Below are positions 13,223 through 24,194 of a DNA stretch of 64,000 bases, piece after piece; position 1 is the first letter of the stretch, and the number at the start of each line of letters is the position of its first letter. Made by a program: the position numbers and the translations under genes. This DNA is from Desmodesmus armatus. Taxonomy: Eukaryota; Chlorophyta; Chlorophyceae; Sphaeropleales; Scenedesmaceae. Where the stretch lies: the NCBI GenBank assembly GCA_007449985.2, contig VIIQ02000002.1, forward strand, positions 1,302,001-1,366,000, read 5' to 3'. The notes under the pieces were generated by a model that ran no database searches, had not been told where the DNA came from, and was given only the letters and a program-made list of their open reading frames with translations.

Positions 13223-13573
13223 CCCACCCACTGCATGCTCTCCTGCAGAGCTGCAGCACCAAGAGTTGCCCCCGGCGGGTAGGGCAACAAGTCACAGGGC
13301 AGGACACAAGCGGCAGTACTGCCCAAAACCCAGGCAGGAGAGCGCTTGCCCACTAGCGCCCTGCGGTCAAGCTTGTAACCTTACACCCGCCTCCAACCTT
13401 GTGAACGTAACCCAGGGATGGTGCGACAGGATGGTATGCAGTGGCAGCTCTTTGCACGGGTTGCACCAGACTCGAACTGGCACAGCAGTGTTGCTGCACT
13501 AGACAGCAACACCACTGCTGCATTCCTGCCAACCCTAATTGCTTTCTTGGTCCTACATGGCAAGCAGTGGGGT
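13223..13573 (-). repeat. Dispersed tRNA-like repeat, copy A
   Basis: The segment is similar over about 350 bp to 20485-20859, with the highest similarity in the last 140 bp. On the minus strand the core begins GGGTTGG and ends CAACCC, which can pair as an acceptor-like stem. It contains GCCAG-TTCGAGT-CTGGT, a perfect T-arm with a B-box-like loop, and a long CAGCAACAC/GTGTTGCTG hairpin where an anticodon arm would lie. That architecture is typical of a tRNA-derived SINE rather than a working tRNA, but the D-arm does not fit well. Confidence 0.5.
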
Positions 13574-14305
13574 ATCCAAAGTTCCTAGCCTATGGGAGAC
13601 GCCTAATTCCCAGCTTGAGGCCATCTGGGTTTCGTCATGTTGCATGCACACCTGGGGTTGTAGAAAATCCAACCAGCAAGAAACAAGGGCCTATCCAAAA
13701 CAAGGGCCAATCAGCATGGCGGCAGGCCTCTGCAGGAACACACATGCCTCACAACGACAAATAAAAGCACTGCTGCAGAGGCATAGGCGTCCTGCAACAG
13801 CAGAAGCAGACACACTACCAGAGCAATAGCAGAAAGAGGGACAAGTACTTGCCAGAGGGCTCATTACTAGGTTGTGCACAAGCGGAACCAGCACGTGCAA
13901 ACAAAGGAAAGTGCCTGTTGGCACATTAGCACATTACCTGCAGACACATACACACGTCTGGCAGCACCAGGGCTGAGGCTGGTAATGCACCTGCAGGTCA
14001 TCAAGGGGGGGAAGGGGGGGAGCGGGGAGGGGGTTGGGGCAGCCCCGTCAGCATGTGCAGACGCATACAAAATCCCTACAGCGGCCAGACAGGCACATAC
14101 GCACCTACCAACAGAAAGAGGAGAGCGCGCGGGGAGGGGTGGACGGTGGGCAGCACTTGCAGGCAAAGGAAGGTACAAGTAGGCACATGAGCACACATAC
14201 AGGCAAAGTTGAGACGCACATCACAGCAAGGGGCTGCCCACCAGCATGGCAGCACCTGCAGAGCTACACACCAGGCAAAAAGGGTGAAGCATAGCTAGAC
14301 ACACC
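13574..14305. other. Degenerate border of the minisatellite
   Basis: No gene is visible. From about 13930 onward, imperfect relatives of the array motif (ACCTGCAG, GGCAGCACC, CATGGCAGCACCTGC at about 14246) occur at irregular spacing, merging into the regular array. A G-rich stretch lies at 14006-14036. Confidence 0.5.
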
Positions 14306-17300
14306 TGCAGTTCAGGGGAAGAAGGTGCCCATTGCCAAGGCACACCTGCAGACATACTCTGACACAAGTATACGGCAGCACCTGCAAGTCAAGGGAAAGT
14401 GCGCCCATCGGCACGGCAGCACCCGCAGAAAAAGACAAGCATAGCCGGCAGCACCTGCAATTCAAGGGGAAAAAGTGCCCGTCGGCAAGGCAGCACCTGC
14501 GAACACCCTCTGACACAAGTATTTGGCAGCACCTGCAGTTCAAGGTAGAGGGGTGCCCGTCGGCAAGGCAGCACCTGCAGAAAAAGACAAGCATAGCCAG
14601 CAGCACCTGCAATTCAAGGGAAAAGGGTGCCCGTCGGCATGGCAGCACCTGCGAACACCCTCTGACACAAGTATAGGGCAGCACCTGCAAAACATGGGAA
14701 AGGGGTGCCCGTCGGCATGGCAGCACCTGCGAACATCCTTGACACAAGTATAGGGCAGCACCTGCAGTTCAAGGGAAAAGGGTGCCCGTCGGCATGGCAG
14801 CACCTGCGAACACCCTCTGACACAAGTATAGGGCAGCACCTGCAGTTCAAGGAAAGGGTGCCCGTCGGCATGGCAGCACCTGCGAACATCCTTGACACAA
14901 GTATAGGGCAGCACCTGCAGTTCAAGGGAAAAGGGTGCCCGTCGGCATGGCAGCACCTGCGAAAACCCTCTGACACAAGTATAGGGCAGCACCTGCAGTT
15001 CAAGGGAAAAGGGTGCCCGTCGGCATGGCAGCACCTGCGAACACCCTCTGACACAAGTATAGGGCAGCACCTGCAGTTCAAGGAAAGGGTGCCCGTCGGC
15101 ATGGCAGCACCTGCGAACATCCTTGACACAAGTATAGGGCAACACCTGCAGTTCAAGGGGAAAGGGTGCCCGTCGGCATGGCAGAACCTGCGAACATCCT
15201 TGACACACGTATAGGGCAGCACCTGCAGTTCAAAGAAAGGGTGCCCGTCGGCATGGCAGCACCTGCGAACACCCTCTGACACAAGTATAGGGCAGCACCT
15301 GCAGTTCAAAGAAAGGGTGCCCGTCGGCATGGCAGCACCTGCGAACACCCTCTGACACAAGTATAGGGCAGCACCTGCAAAACATGGGAAAGGGGTGCCC
15401 GTCGGCATGGCAGCACCTGCGAACATCCTTGACACAAGTATAGGGCAGCACCTGCAGTTCAAGGAAAGGGTGCCCGTCGGCATGGCAGCACCTGCGAACA
15501 TCCTTGACACAAGTATAGGGCAGCACCTGCAGGTCAAGGGAAAAGGGTGCCCGTCGGCATGGCAGCACCTGCGAACACCCTCTGACACAAGTATAGGGCA
15601 GCACCTGCAGTTCAAGGAAAGGGGTGCCCGTCGGCATGGCAGCACCTGCGAACATCCTTGACACACGTATAGGGCAGCACCTGCAGTTCAAGGGAAAAGG
15701 GTGCCCGTCGGCATGGCAGCACCTGCGAACACCCTCTGACACAAGTATAGGGCAGCACCTGCAAAACATGGGAAAGGGGTGCCCGTCGGCATGGCAGCAC
15801 CTGCGAACATCCTTGACACAAGTATAGGGCAGCACCTGCAGTTCAAGGGAAAAGGGTGCCCGTCGGCATGGCAGCACCTGCGAACACCCTCTGACACAAG
15901 TATAGGGCAGCACCTGCAAAACATGGGAAAGGGGTGCCCGTCGGCATGGCAGCACCTGCGAACATCCTTGACACAAGTATAGGGCAGCACCTGCAGTTCA
16001 GGGAAAAGGGTGCCCGTCGGCATGGCAGCACCTGCGAACACCCTCTGACACACGTATAGGGCAGCACCTGCAGTTCAAGGGAAAAGGGTGCCCGTCGGCA
16101 TGGCAGCACCTGCGAACACCCTCTGACACAAGTATAGGGCAGCACCTGCAGTTCAAGGAAAGGGTGCCCGTCGGCATGGCAGCACCTGCGAACACCCTCT
16201 GACACAAGTATAGGGCAGCACCTGCAGTTCAGGGAAAAGGGTGCCCGTCGGCATGGCAGCACCTGCGAACATCCTTGACACAAGTATAGGGCAGCACCTG
16301 CAGTTCAAGGGAAAAGGGTGCCCGTCGGCATGGCAGCACCTGCGAACACCCTCTGACACAAGTATAGGGCAGCACCTGCAAAACATGGGAAAGGGGTGCC
16401 CGTCGGCATGGCAGCACCTGCGAACATCCTTGACACAAGTATAGGGCAGCACCTGCAGTTCAGGGAAAAGGGTGCCCGTCGGCATGGCAGCACCTGCGAA
16501 CACCCTCTGACACACGTATAGGGCAGCACCTGCAGTTCAAGGGAAAAGGGTGCCCGTCGGCATGGCAGCACCTGCGAACACCCTCTGACACAAGTATAGG
16601 GCAGCACCTGCAGTTCAAGGAAAGGGGTGCCCGTCGGCATGGCAGCACCTGCGAACATCCTTGACACACGTATAGGGCAGCACCTGCAGTTCAAGGGAAA
16701 AGGGTGCCCGTCGGCATGGCAGCACCTGCGAACACCCTCTGACACAAGTATAGGGCAGCACCTGCAAAACATGGGAAAGGGGTGCCCGTCGGCATGGCAG
16801 CACCTGCGAACATCCTTGACACAAGTATAGGGCAGCACCTGCAGTTCAAGGGAAAAGGGTGCCCGTCGGCATGGCAGCACCTGCGAACACCCTCTGACAC
16901 AAGTATAGGGCAGCACCTGCAAAACATGGGAAAGGGGTGCCCGTCGGCATGGCAGCACCTGCGAACATCCTTGACACAAGTATAGGGCAGCACCTGCAGT
17001 TCAGGGAAAAGGGTGCCCGTCGGCATGGCAGCACCTGCGAACACCCTCTGACACACGTATAGGGCAGCACCTGCAGTTCAAGGGAAAAGGGTGCCCGTCG
17101 GCATGGCAGCACCTGCGAACACCCTCTGACACAAGTATAGGGCAGCACCTGCAGTTCAAGGAAAGGGTGCCCGTCGGCATGGCAGCACCTGCGAACACCC
17201 TCTGACACAAGTATAGGGCAGCACCTGCAGTTCAGGGAAAAGGGTGCCCGTCGGCATGGCAGCACCTGCGAACATCCTTGACACAAGTATAGGGCAGCAC

Positions 17301-19194
17301 CTGCAGTTCAAGGGAAAAGGGTGCCCGTCGGCATGGCAGCACCTGCGAACACCCTCTGACACAAGTATAGGGCAGCACCTGCAAAACATGGGAAAGGGGT
17401 GCCCGTCGGCATGGCAGCACCTGCGAACATCCTTGACACAAGTATAGGGCAGCACCTGCAGTTCAGGGAAAAGGGTGCCCGTCGGCATGGCAGCACCTGC
17501 GAACACCCTCTGACACACGTATAGGGCAGCACCTGCAGTTCAAGGGAAAAGGGTGCCCGTCGGCATGGCAGCACCTGCGAACACCCTCTGACACAAGTAT
17601 AGGGCAGCACCTGCAGTTCAAAGAAAGGGTGCCCGTTGGCATGGCAGCACCTGCGAACACCCTCTGACACAAGTATAGGGCAGCACCTGCAGTTCAAGGA
17701 AAGGGTGCCCGTCGGCATGGCAGCACCTGCGAACACCCTCTGACACAAGTATAGGGCAGCACCTGCAGTTCAGGGAAAAGGGTGCCCGTCGGCATGGCAG
17801 CACCTGCGAACATCCTTGACACAAGTATAGGGCAGCACCTGCAGTTCAAGGGAAAAGGGTGCCCGTCGGCATGGCAGCACCTGCGAACACCCTCTGACAC
17901 AAGTATAGGGCAGCACCTGCAAAACATGGGAAAGGGGTGCCCGTCGGCATGGCAGCACCTGCGAACATCCTTGACACAAGTATAGGGCAGCACCTGCAGT
18001 TCAAGGGAAAAGGGTGCCCGTCGGCATGGCAGCACCTGCGAACACCCTCTGACACAAGTATAGGGCAGCACCTGCAAAACATGGGAAAGGGGTGCCCGTC
18101 GGCATGGCAGCACCTGCGAACATCCTTGACACAAGTATAGGGCAGCACCTGCAGTTCAGGGAAAAGGGTGCCCGTCGGCATGGCAGCACCTGCGAACACC
18201 CTCTGACACACGTATAGGGCAGCACCTGCAGTTCAAGGGAAAAGGGTGCCCGTCGGCATGGCAGCACCTGCGAACACCCTCTGACACAAGTATAGGGCAG
18301 CACCTGCAGTTCAAAGAAAGGGTGCCCGTCGGCATGGCAGCACCTGCGAACACCCTCTGACACAAGTATAGGGCAGCACCTGCAGTTCAAGGAAAGGGTG
18401 CCCGTCGGCATGGCAGCACCTGCGAACACCCTCTGACACAAGTATAGGGCAGCACCTGCAGTTCAGGGAAAAGGGTGCCCGTCGGCATGGCAGCACCTGC
18501 GAACATCCTTGACACAAGTATAGGGCAGCACCTGCAGTTCAAGGGAAAAGGGTGCCCGTCGGCATGGCAGCACCTGCGAACACCCTCTGACACAAGTATA
18601 GGGCAGCACCTGCAAAACATGGGATAGGGGTGCCCGTCGGCATGGCAGCACCTGCGAACATCCTTGACACAAGTATAGGGCAGCACCTGCAGTTCAGGGA
18701 AAAGGGTGCCCGTCGGCATGGCAGCACCTGCGAACACCCTCTGACACACGTATAGGGCAGCACCTGCAGTTCAAGGGAAAAGGGTGCCCGTCGGCATGGC
18801 AGCACCTGCGAACACCCTCTGACACAAGTATAGGGCAGCACCTGCAGTTCAGGGAAAAGGGTGCCCGTCGGCATGGCAGCACCTGCGAACACCCTCTGAC
18901 ACAAGTATAGGGCAGCACCTGCAGTTCAAGGAAAGGGTGCCCGTCGGCATGGCAGCACCTGCGAACACCCTCTGACACAAGTATAGGGCAGCACCTGCAG
19001 TTCAGGGAAAAGGGTGCCCGTCGGCATGGCAGCACCTGCGAACACCCTCTGACACAAGTATAGGGCAGCACCTGCAGTTCAAGGGAAAAGGGTGCCCGTC
19101 GGCATGGCAGCACCTGCGAACACCTCTGACACAAGTATAGGGCAGCACCTGCAGTTCAAGAAAAAAGGGTGCCCGTCGGCATGGCAGCACCTGC
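14306..19194. repeat. Minisatellite array 1 (75-78 bp units)
   Basis: About 4.9 kb of head-to-tail units. Each unit is two half-units that both begin with GCAGCACCTGC. The first half continues GAACACCCTCTGACACAAG (36 bp) or GAACATCCTTGACACAAG (35 bp). The second continues AGTTCAAGGGAAAAGGGTGC or AAAACATGGGAAAGGGGTGC and ends CCCGTCGGCATG (40-42 bp). The left end is more variable (14.3-14.7 kb, with AAAAAGACAAGCATAGC variants) and the interior is very uniform. Variants recur in blocks: 15688-16515 matches 16691-17518 at an offset of 1003 bp, about 13 units. No conserved protein is encoded. Confidence 0.95.
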
Positions 19195-20331
19195 GGGAGC
19201 GCACACAAGTCCTACAGCGGAAGGCACAAGCACAGCTGCTGCACAAGGAACCATGGCTGTCCGGTATAACAACGTTGTTGACAGCAGCTGCCCCTGCATT
19301 TGCAAATTCTTAGCAAAGCCAGTCCCGCAGCTTCAGAAGCATTCAACATACTCAGATAAACCGTACTCACCTTTTACAGCACGCGCATGTGCTCCTGCTG
19401 GCTGTTGCCTTCGCGGACTGCACTTGCAGCTGCATCCCTGCCCCACACTCCAGCATGCCACCCGTTAGCTTCCATGCTGGCCAGCGCTCTTCAATGCCAT
19501 GAGAGCATTTCAAAGAAGCCTGAGATGCTTGTTGGTTGCCAGTTCTGCATGACCTTGTACAGCCTTGTGCTCGTGCATGTGGAGAGGAGCGATAAAGGTA
19601 TTGACAGCTAATATCGGAAGACAATGACAATGAAGTGTTGGGCAAGTTGTAGGTATGTCTAGGGCGCGCCGACCTAAATGCCCAAAACGGAGCCAGCCTC
19701 AACAACGGTTTAGGGCTGTAAATGACAAGCGACGAAACGGCAGCTACAGCTGCTGCAATCAGGCTCCATGCCGTGTTGGGAATGCAATTTGTTGGTAATT
19801 TGGGGCCATAAGCCCCTGCAGCAGTTTTTGACCCAAACTTGGACTCACCATCAGCAGTGGTTGTCTGCCACACCAGCTAGTCTGCCTGTGTGGGCAACAT
19901 GGGATGTGAGTGGGTTTGGGAGCAGAATGTATGACGAAATCCACCGCAGGTGTGCAGCACTGCTTACATGGAGCAGCTGCACATGCCACAAAGCTCCACA
20001 GTGGAAATCCCTTCACAGCAGACAGTAATGCTGGAGTGTAAACCTTCATGGGCGCACAACCAACACAACGACAGTGCCGGGGCAGCTGCGGAAGCACCCA
20101 CAACAGCAGCAGCAGTCAACCCAAGGTGCTGCGCAGTGTTGCAGCGGTGAGCCAGCCGGGTACCTGCTCAGACGCCTGATGTCGACTGTTTGATGCAACT
20201 TTTGACCTTCAAGACTGCTAGCACATTGTCTGCCCTCGCCAGCGTCCTTCCCAACAGCCAAGGCCACACACTAATGCACCCTGGCAGCAGCAGCAGTCGG
20301 ACACATTTAATTTCTCAACGTTGTGACAGAA
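19195..20331. repeat. Segmental duplication, copy 1 (non-array part)
   Basis: This 1,137 bp segment follows array 1 and is repeated at 22820-23962. By eye the copies differ by a CAG run of four versus six units and one substitution (A/G in ACACTAATGC versus ACACTGATGC). The match extends leftward into the last array units, which share rare variants. No known gene is recognised. A 168-codon minus frame (19873-19367) has one hydrophobic stretch (AWSLIAAAVAAVSSLVIY) and reaches a donor-like GTGAGT at 19370, so a duplicated exon is possible. Confidence 0.9.
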
Positions 20332-20484
20332 GCAGGCGGAAAGGCAGGCAAGCGCAGCTGACACACCATGTTTTCTTGAAGGGGGGGCAAGGCATTAATA
20401 GGAACAGGAGGGGACTCCCAACAGTTGGCCGCTCACACAGCAAGCAAGTAAAGCGTCTAATTGCCCTGCCAGTCACCAGTCCAC

Positions 20485-20859
20485 AGTCCACTCACTGCCT
20501 GATCCGCTGCAGGGCTGTAGCACCAAGAGTTGTCCTGCGCGTAGTGCCACACATCACAGCGCAGGACAAGTGTGGCAGTGCTGCCCAACACCCAGGCAGC
20601 AAAGCGCTTGGTCACAGACCTCACCGGCGCACTCAACAGCCCCCAGCAGTCGACTTTGAGCCCGTTACCTTACACCCCCCCCCTCCCTCACAACATGCAT
20701 CAGGCTGGTGTGCTAGGACGGTATGCAGTGGTGCCTCTTTGCACGGGTTGCACCAGACTCGAACTGGCACAGCAGTGTTGCTGCATTGGGCAGCAACACC
20801 GCTGCTGCATTCCTGCCAACCCTAGATGCATTTTGCTCCTACATGGCAAGCAGTGGGGT
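20485..20859 (-). repeat. Dispersed tRNA-like repeat, copy B
   Basis: This is related to copy A at 13223-13573. The last 140 bp are nearly collinear and the rest is looser. The same T-arm-like GCCAG-TTCGAGT-CTGGT and GGGTTG/CAACCC terminal pairing are present on the minus strand, while the loop of the central hairpin differs. It lies between duplication copy 1 and array 2, as copy A lies before array 1. Confidence 0.5.
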
Positions 20860-21109
20860 GCGCTCAGTGTCTACCCAACGGTCTGCTGACCATACATCAT
20901 TGATGTAGAAACTGCTTGAGCTACATGCAGACAACGCATGCAAGCAGCCAGAAGCACGCACCCATCCCACAAATCGGCACGGCAGCAGGGTCGATTATGC
21001 AGAGGTGCACGCATCCTCTACAACGTCAAAGACAACCACAGCAAACAGACACAAGCCCTTAGCAGCAGCAGAGTTGAAATACAATTTGGAAGAGGGTACC
21101 TGTCATCCA

Positions 21110-22819
21110 GACAGCACCTGCAAACATCCTAGTGACACACATATATGGCAGCACCTGCAAATCAGGTTGAGAAAGGGTGCCCGTCGGCATGGCAGCACCT
21201 GCAAACACCCTGATGACACAAGTATACGGCAGCACCTGCAAGTCAAGGGAAAAGGGTGCCCGTCGGCATGGCAGCACCTGCGAACACCCCGATGACACAA
21301 GTATACGGCAGCACCTGCAAAACATGGGAAAGGGGTGCCCGTCGGCATGGCAGCACCTGTAGAAAAAAAAGCACAGCTTGCAACACCTGCAGTTCAAACA
21401 AAGGGTGCCCGTCGGCATGGCAGCACCTGCAAACACCCTGATGACACAAGTATAGGGCAGCACCTGCAAGTCAAGGGAAAAGGGTGCCCGTCGGCATGGC
21501 AGCACCTGCAAACACCCTGATGACACAAGTTTACGGCAGCACCTGCAAAAAAGGGGAAAGGGTGCCCGTCGGCAAGGCAGCACCTGCAGAAAAAGACAAG
21601 CATAGCCAGCAGCACCTGCAATTCAAGGGGAAAAAGTGCCTATCGGCAAGGCAGCACCTGCGAACACCCTCTGACACAAGTATAGGGCAGAACCTGCAGT
21701 TCAAGGGAAAAGGGTGCCCGTCGGCATGGCAGCACCTGCGAACACCCTCTGACACAAGTATAGGGCAGCACCTGCAGTTCAAGGGAAAAGGGTGCCCGTC
21801 GGCATGGCAGCACCTGCGAACACCCTCTGACACAAGTATAGGGCAGCACCTGCAGTTCAAGGAAAGGGTGCCCGTCGGCATGGCAGCACCTGCGAACATC
21901 CTTGACACAAGTATAGGGCAGCACCTGCAGTTCAAGGGAAAAGGGTGCCCGTCGGCATGGCAGCACCTGCGAACACCCTCTGACAAAAGGATAGGGCAGC
22001 ACCTGCAGTTCAAGGGAAAAGGGTGCCCGTCGGCATGGCAGCACCTGCGAACACCCTCTGACACAAGTATAGGGCAGCACCTGCAGTTCAAGGGAAAAGG
22101 GTGCCCGTCAGCATGGCAGCACCTGCGAACATCCTTGACACACGTATAGGGCAGCACCTGCAGTTCAAGGGAAAAGGGTGCCCGTCGGCATGGCAGCACC
22201 TGCGAACACCCTCTGACACAAGTATAGGGCAGCACCTGCAAAACATGGGAAAGGGGTGCCCGTCGGCATGGCAGCACCTGCGAACATCCTTGACACAAGT
22301 ATAGGGCAGCACCTGCAGGTCAAGGGAAAAGGGTGCCCGTCGGCATGGCAGCACCTGCGAACACCCTCTGACACACGTATAGGGCAGCACCTGCAGTTCA
22401 AGGGAAAAGGGTGCCCGTCGGCATGGCAGCACCTGCGAACACCCTCTGACACAAGTATAGGGCAGCACCTGCAGTTCAAAGAAAGGGTGCCCGTCGGCAT
22501 GGCAGCACCTGCGAACACCCTCTGACACAAGTATAGGGCAGCACCTGCAGTTCAAGGAAAGGGTGCCCGTCGGCATGGCAGCACCTGCGAACACCCTCTG
22601 ACACAAGTATAGGGCAGCACCTGCAGTTCAGGGAAAAGGGTGCCCGTCGGCATGGCAGCACCTGCGAACATCCTTGACACAAGTATAGGGCAGCACCTGC
22701 AGTTCAAGGGAAAAGGGTGCCCGTCGGCATGGCAGCACCTGCGAACACCTCTGACACAAGTATAGGGCAGCACCTGCAGTTCAAGAAAAAAGGGTGCCCG
22801 TCGGCATGGCAGCACCTGC
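21110..22819. repeat. Minisatellite array 2 (same family as array 1)
   Basis: About 1.7 kb of the same two-part 75-78 bp units. The first 500 bp are heterogeneous (GATGACACAAG variants and AAAAAGACAAGCATAGCC units), mirroring the left border of array 1. The remainder matches the homogeneous interior type. The final two units carry the same rare variants (AACACCTCTGAC, TTCAAGAAAAAAGGG) as the end of array 1, showing that the array end was part of the duplication. Confidence 0.95.
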
Positions 22820-23962
22820 GGGAGCGCACACAAGTCCTACAGCGGAAGGCACAAGCACAGCTGCTGCACAAGGAACCATGGCTGTCCGGTATAACAACGT
22901 TGTTGACAGCAGCTGCCCCTGCATTTGCAAATTCTTAGCAAAGCCAGTCCCGCAGCTTCAGAAGCATTCAACATACTCAGATAAACCGTACTCACCTTTT
23001 ACAGCACGCGCATGTGCTCCTGCTGGCTGTTGCCTTCGCGGACTGCACTTGCAGCTGCATCCCTGCCCCACACTCCAGCATGCCACCCGTTAGCTTCCAT
23101 GCTGGCCAGCGCTCTTCAATGCCATGAGAGCATTTCAAAGAAGCCTGAGATGCTTGTTGGTTGCCAGTTCTGCATGACCTTGTACAGCCTTGTGCTCGTG
23201 CATGTGGAGAGGAGCGATAAAGGTATTGACAGCTAATATCGGAAGACAATGACAATGAAGTGTTGGGCAAGTTGTAGGTATGTCTAGGGCGCGCCGACCT
23301 AAATGCCCAAAACGGAGCCAGCCTCAACAACGGTTTAGGGCTGTAAATGACAAGCGACGAAACGGCAGCTACAGCTGCTGCAATCAGGCTCCATGCCGTG
23401 TTGGGAATGCAATTTGTTGGTAATTTGGGGCCATAAGCCCCTGCAGCAGTTTTTGACCCAAACTTGGACTCACCATCAGCAGTGGTTGTCTGCCACACCA
23501 GCTAGTCTGCCTGTGTGGGCAACATGGGATGTGAGTGGGTTTGGGAGCAGAATGTATGACGAAATCCACCGCAGGTGTGCAGCACTGCTTACATGGAGCA
23601 GCTGCACATGCCACAAAGCTCCACAGTGGAAATCCCTTCACAGCAGACAGTAATGCTGGAGTGTAAACCTTCATGGGCGCACAACCAACACAACGACAGT
23701 GCCGGGGCAGCTGCGGAAGCACCCACAACAGCAGCAGCAGCAGCAGTCAACCCAAGGTGCTGCGCAGTGTTGCAGCGGTGAGCCAGCCGGGTACCTGCTC
23801 AGACGCCTGATGTCGACTGTTTGATGCAACTTTTGACCTTCAAGACTGCTAGCACATTGTCTGCCCTCGCCAGCGTCCTTCCCAACAGCCAAGGCCACAC
23901 ACTGATGCACCCTGGCAGCAGCAGCAGTCGGACACATTTAATTTCTCAACGTTGTGACAGAA
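22820..23962. repeat. Segmental duplication, copy 2 (non-array part)
   Basis: This is the partner of 19195-20331 at an offset of 3,625 bp (3,631 bp after the CAG expansion). It ends abruptly at 23962, where the sequence turns into the 3' flank of gatA, only about 230 bp from the gatA stop. Contents are as for copy 1. Confidence 0.9.
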
Positions 23963-24194
23963 CCAACTTGGCACCCTTGCTAGCTTGTCGAATGGCCGCC
24001 ATCCACGAACGCCGGCAGTTTGACAGGTTTGGCCTGCATCTGCTGCCACGCTTTATTGTTGAAGGGCGGGCGGAATCCAAGGGTTTACTGCTGATGGTGC
24101 TTAGCGCCGGTGTGGACCACAGCTGTGAGGACACCTCGACTTGGTTGAATAGCTCATCAACAGGCCATACTGTAGTAGCCGCCCAACAGCATAG

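Noticed and set aside
13434..13573. Functional tRNA-Leu (loops containing TAG or CAA)
   Set aside because: The T-arm and terminal pairing fit, but the D-arm is irregular, position 7 mispairs and the central hairpin is too long. Kept only as a tRNA-like repeat.
14614..15666. 350-codon Cys-rich open frame through array 1, and dozens of similar frames
   Set aside because: These arise because many units are 78 bp, a multiple of three. Shifts between 75-78 bp units break them repeatedly, both strands are open alike, and no known domain appears.
14306..19194. CRISPR-like pattern of short repeats at regular spacing
   Set aside because: The sequences between copies of the 11-mer are themselves repeated, there are no unique spacers or cas genes, and the surroundings are eukaryotic.
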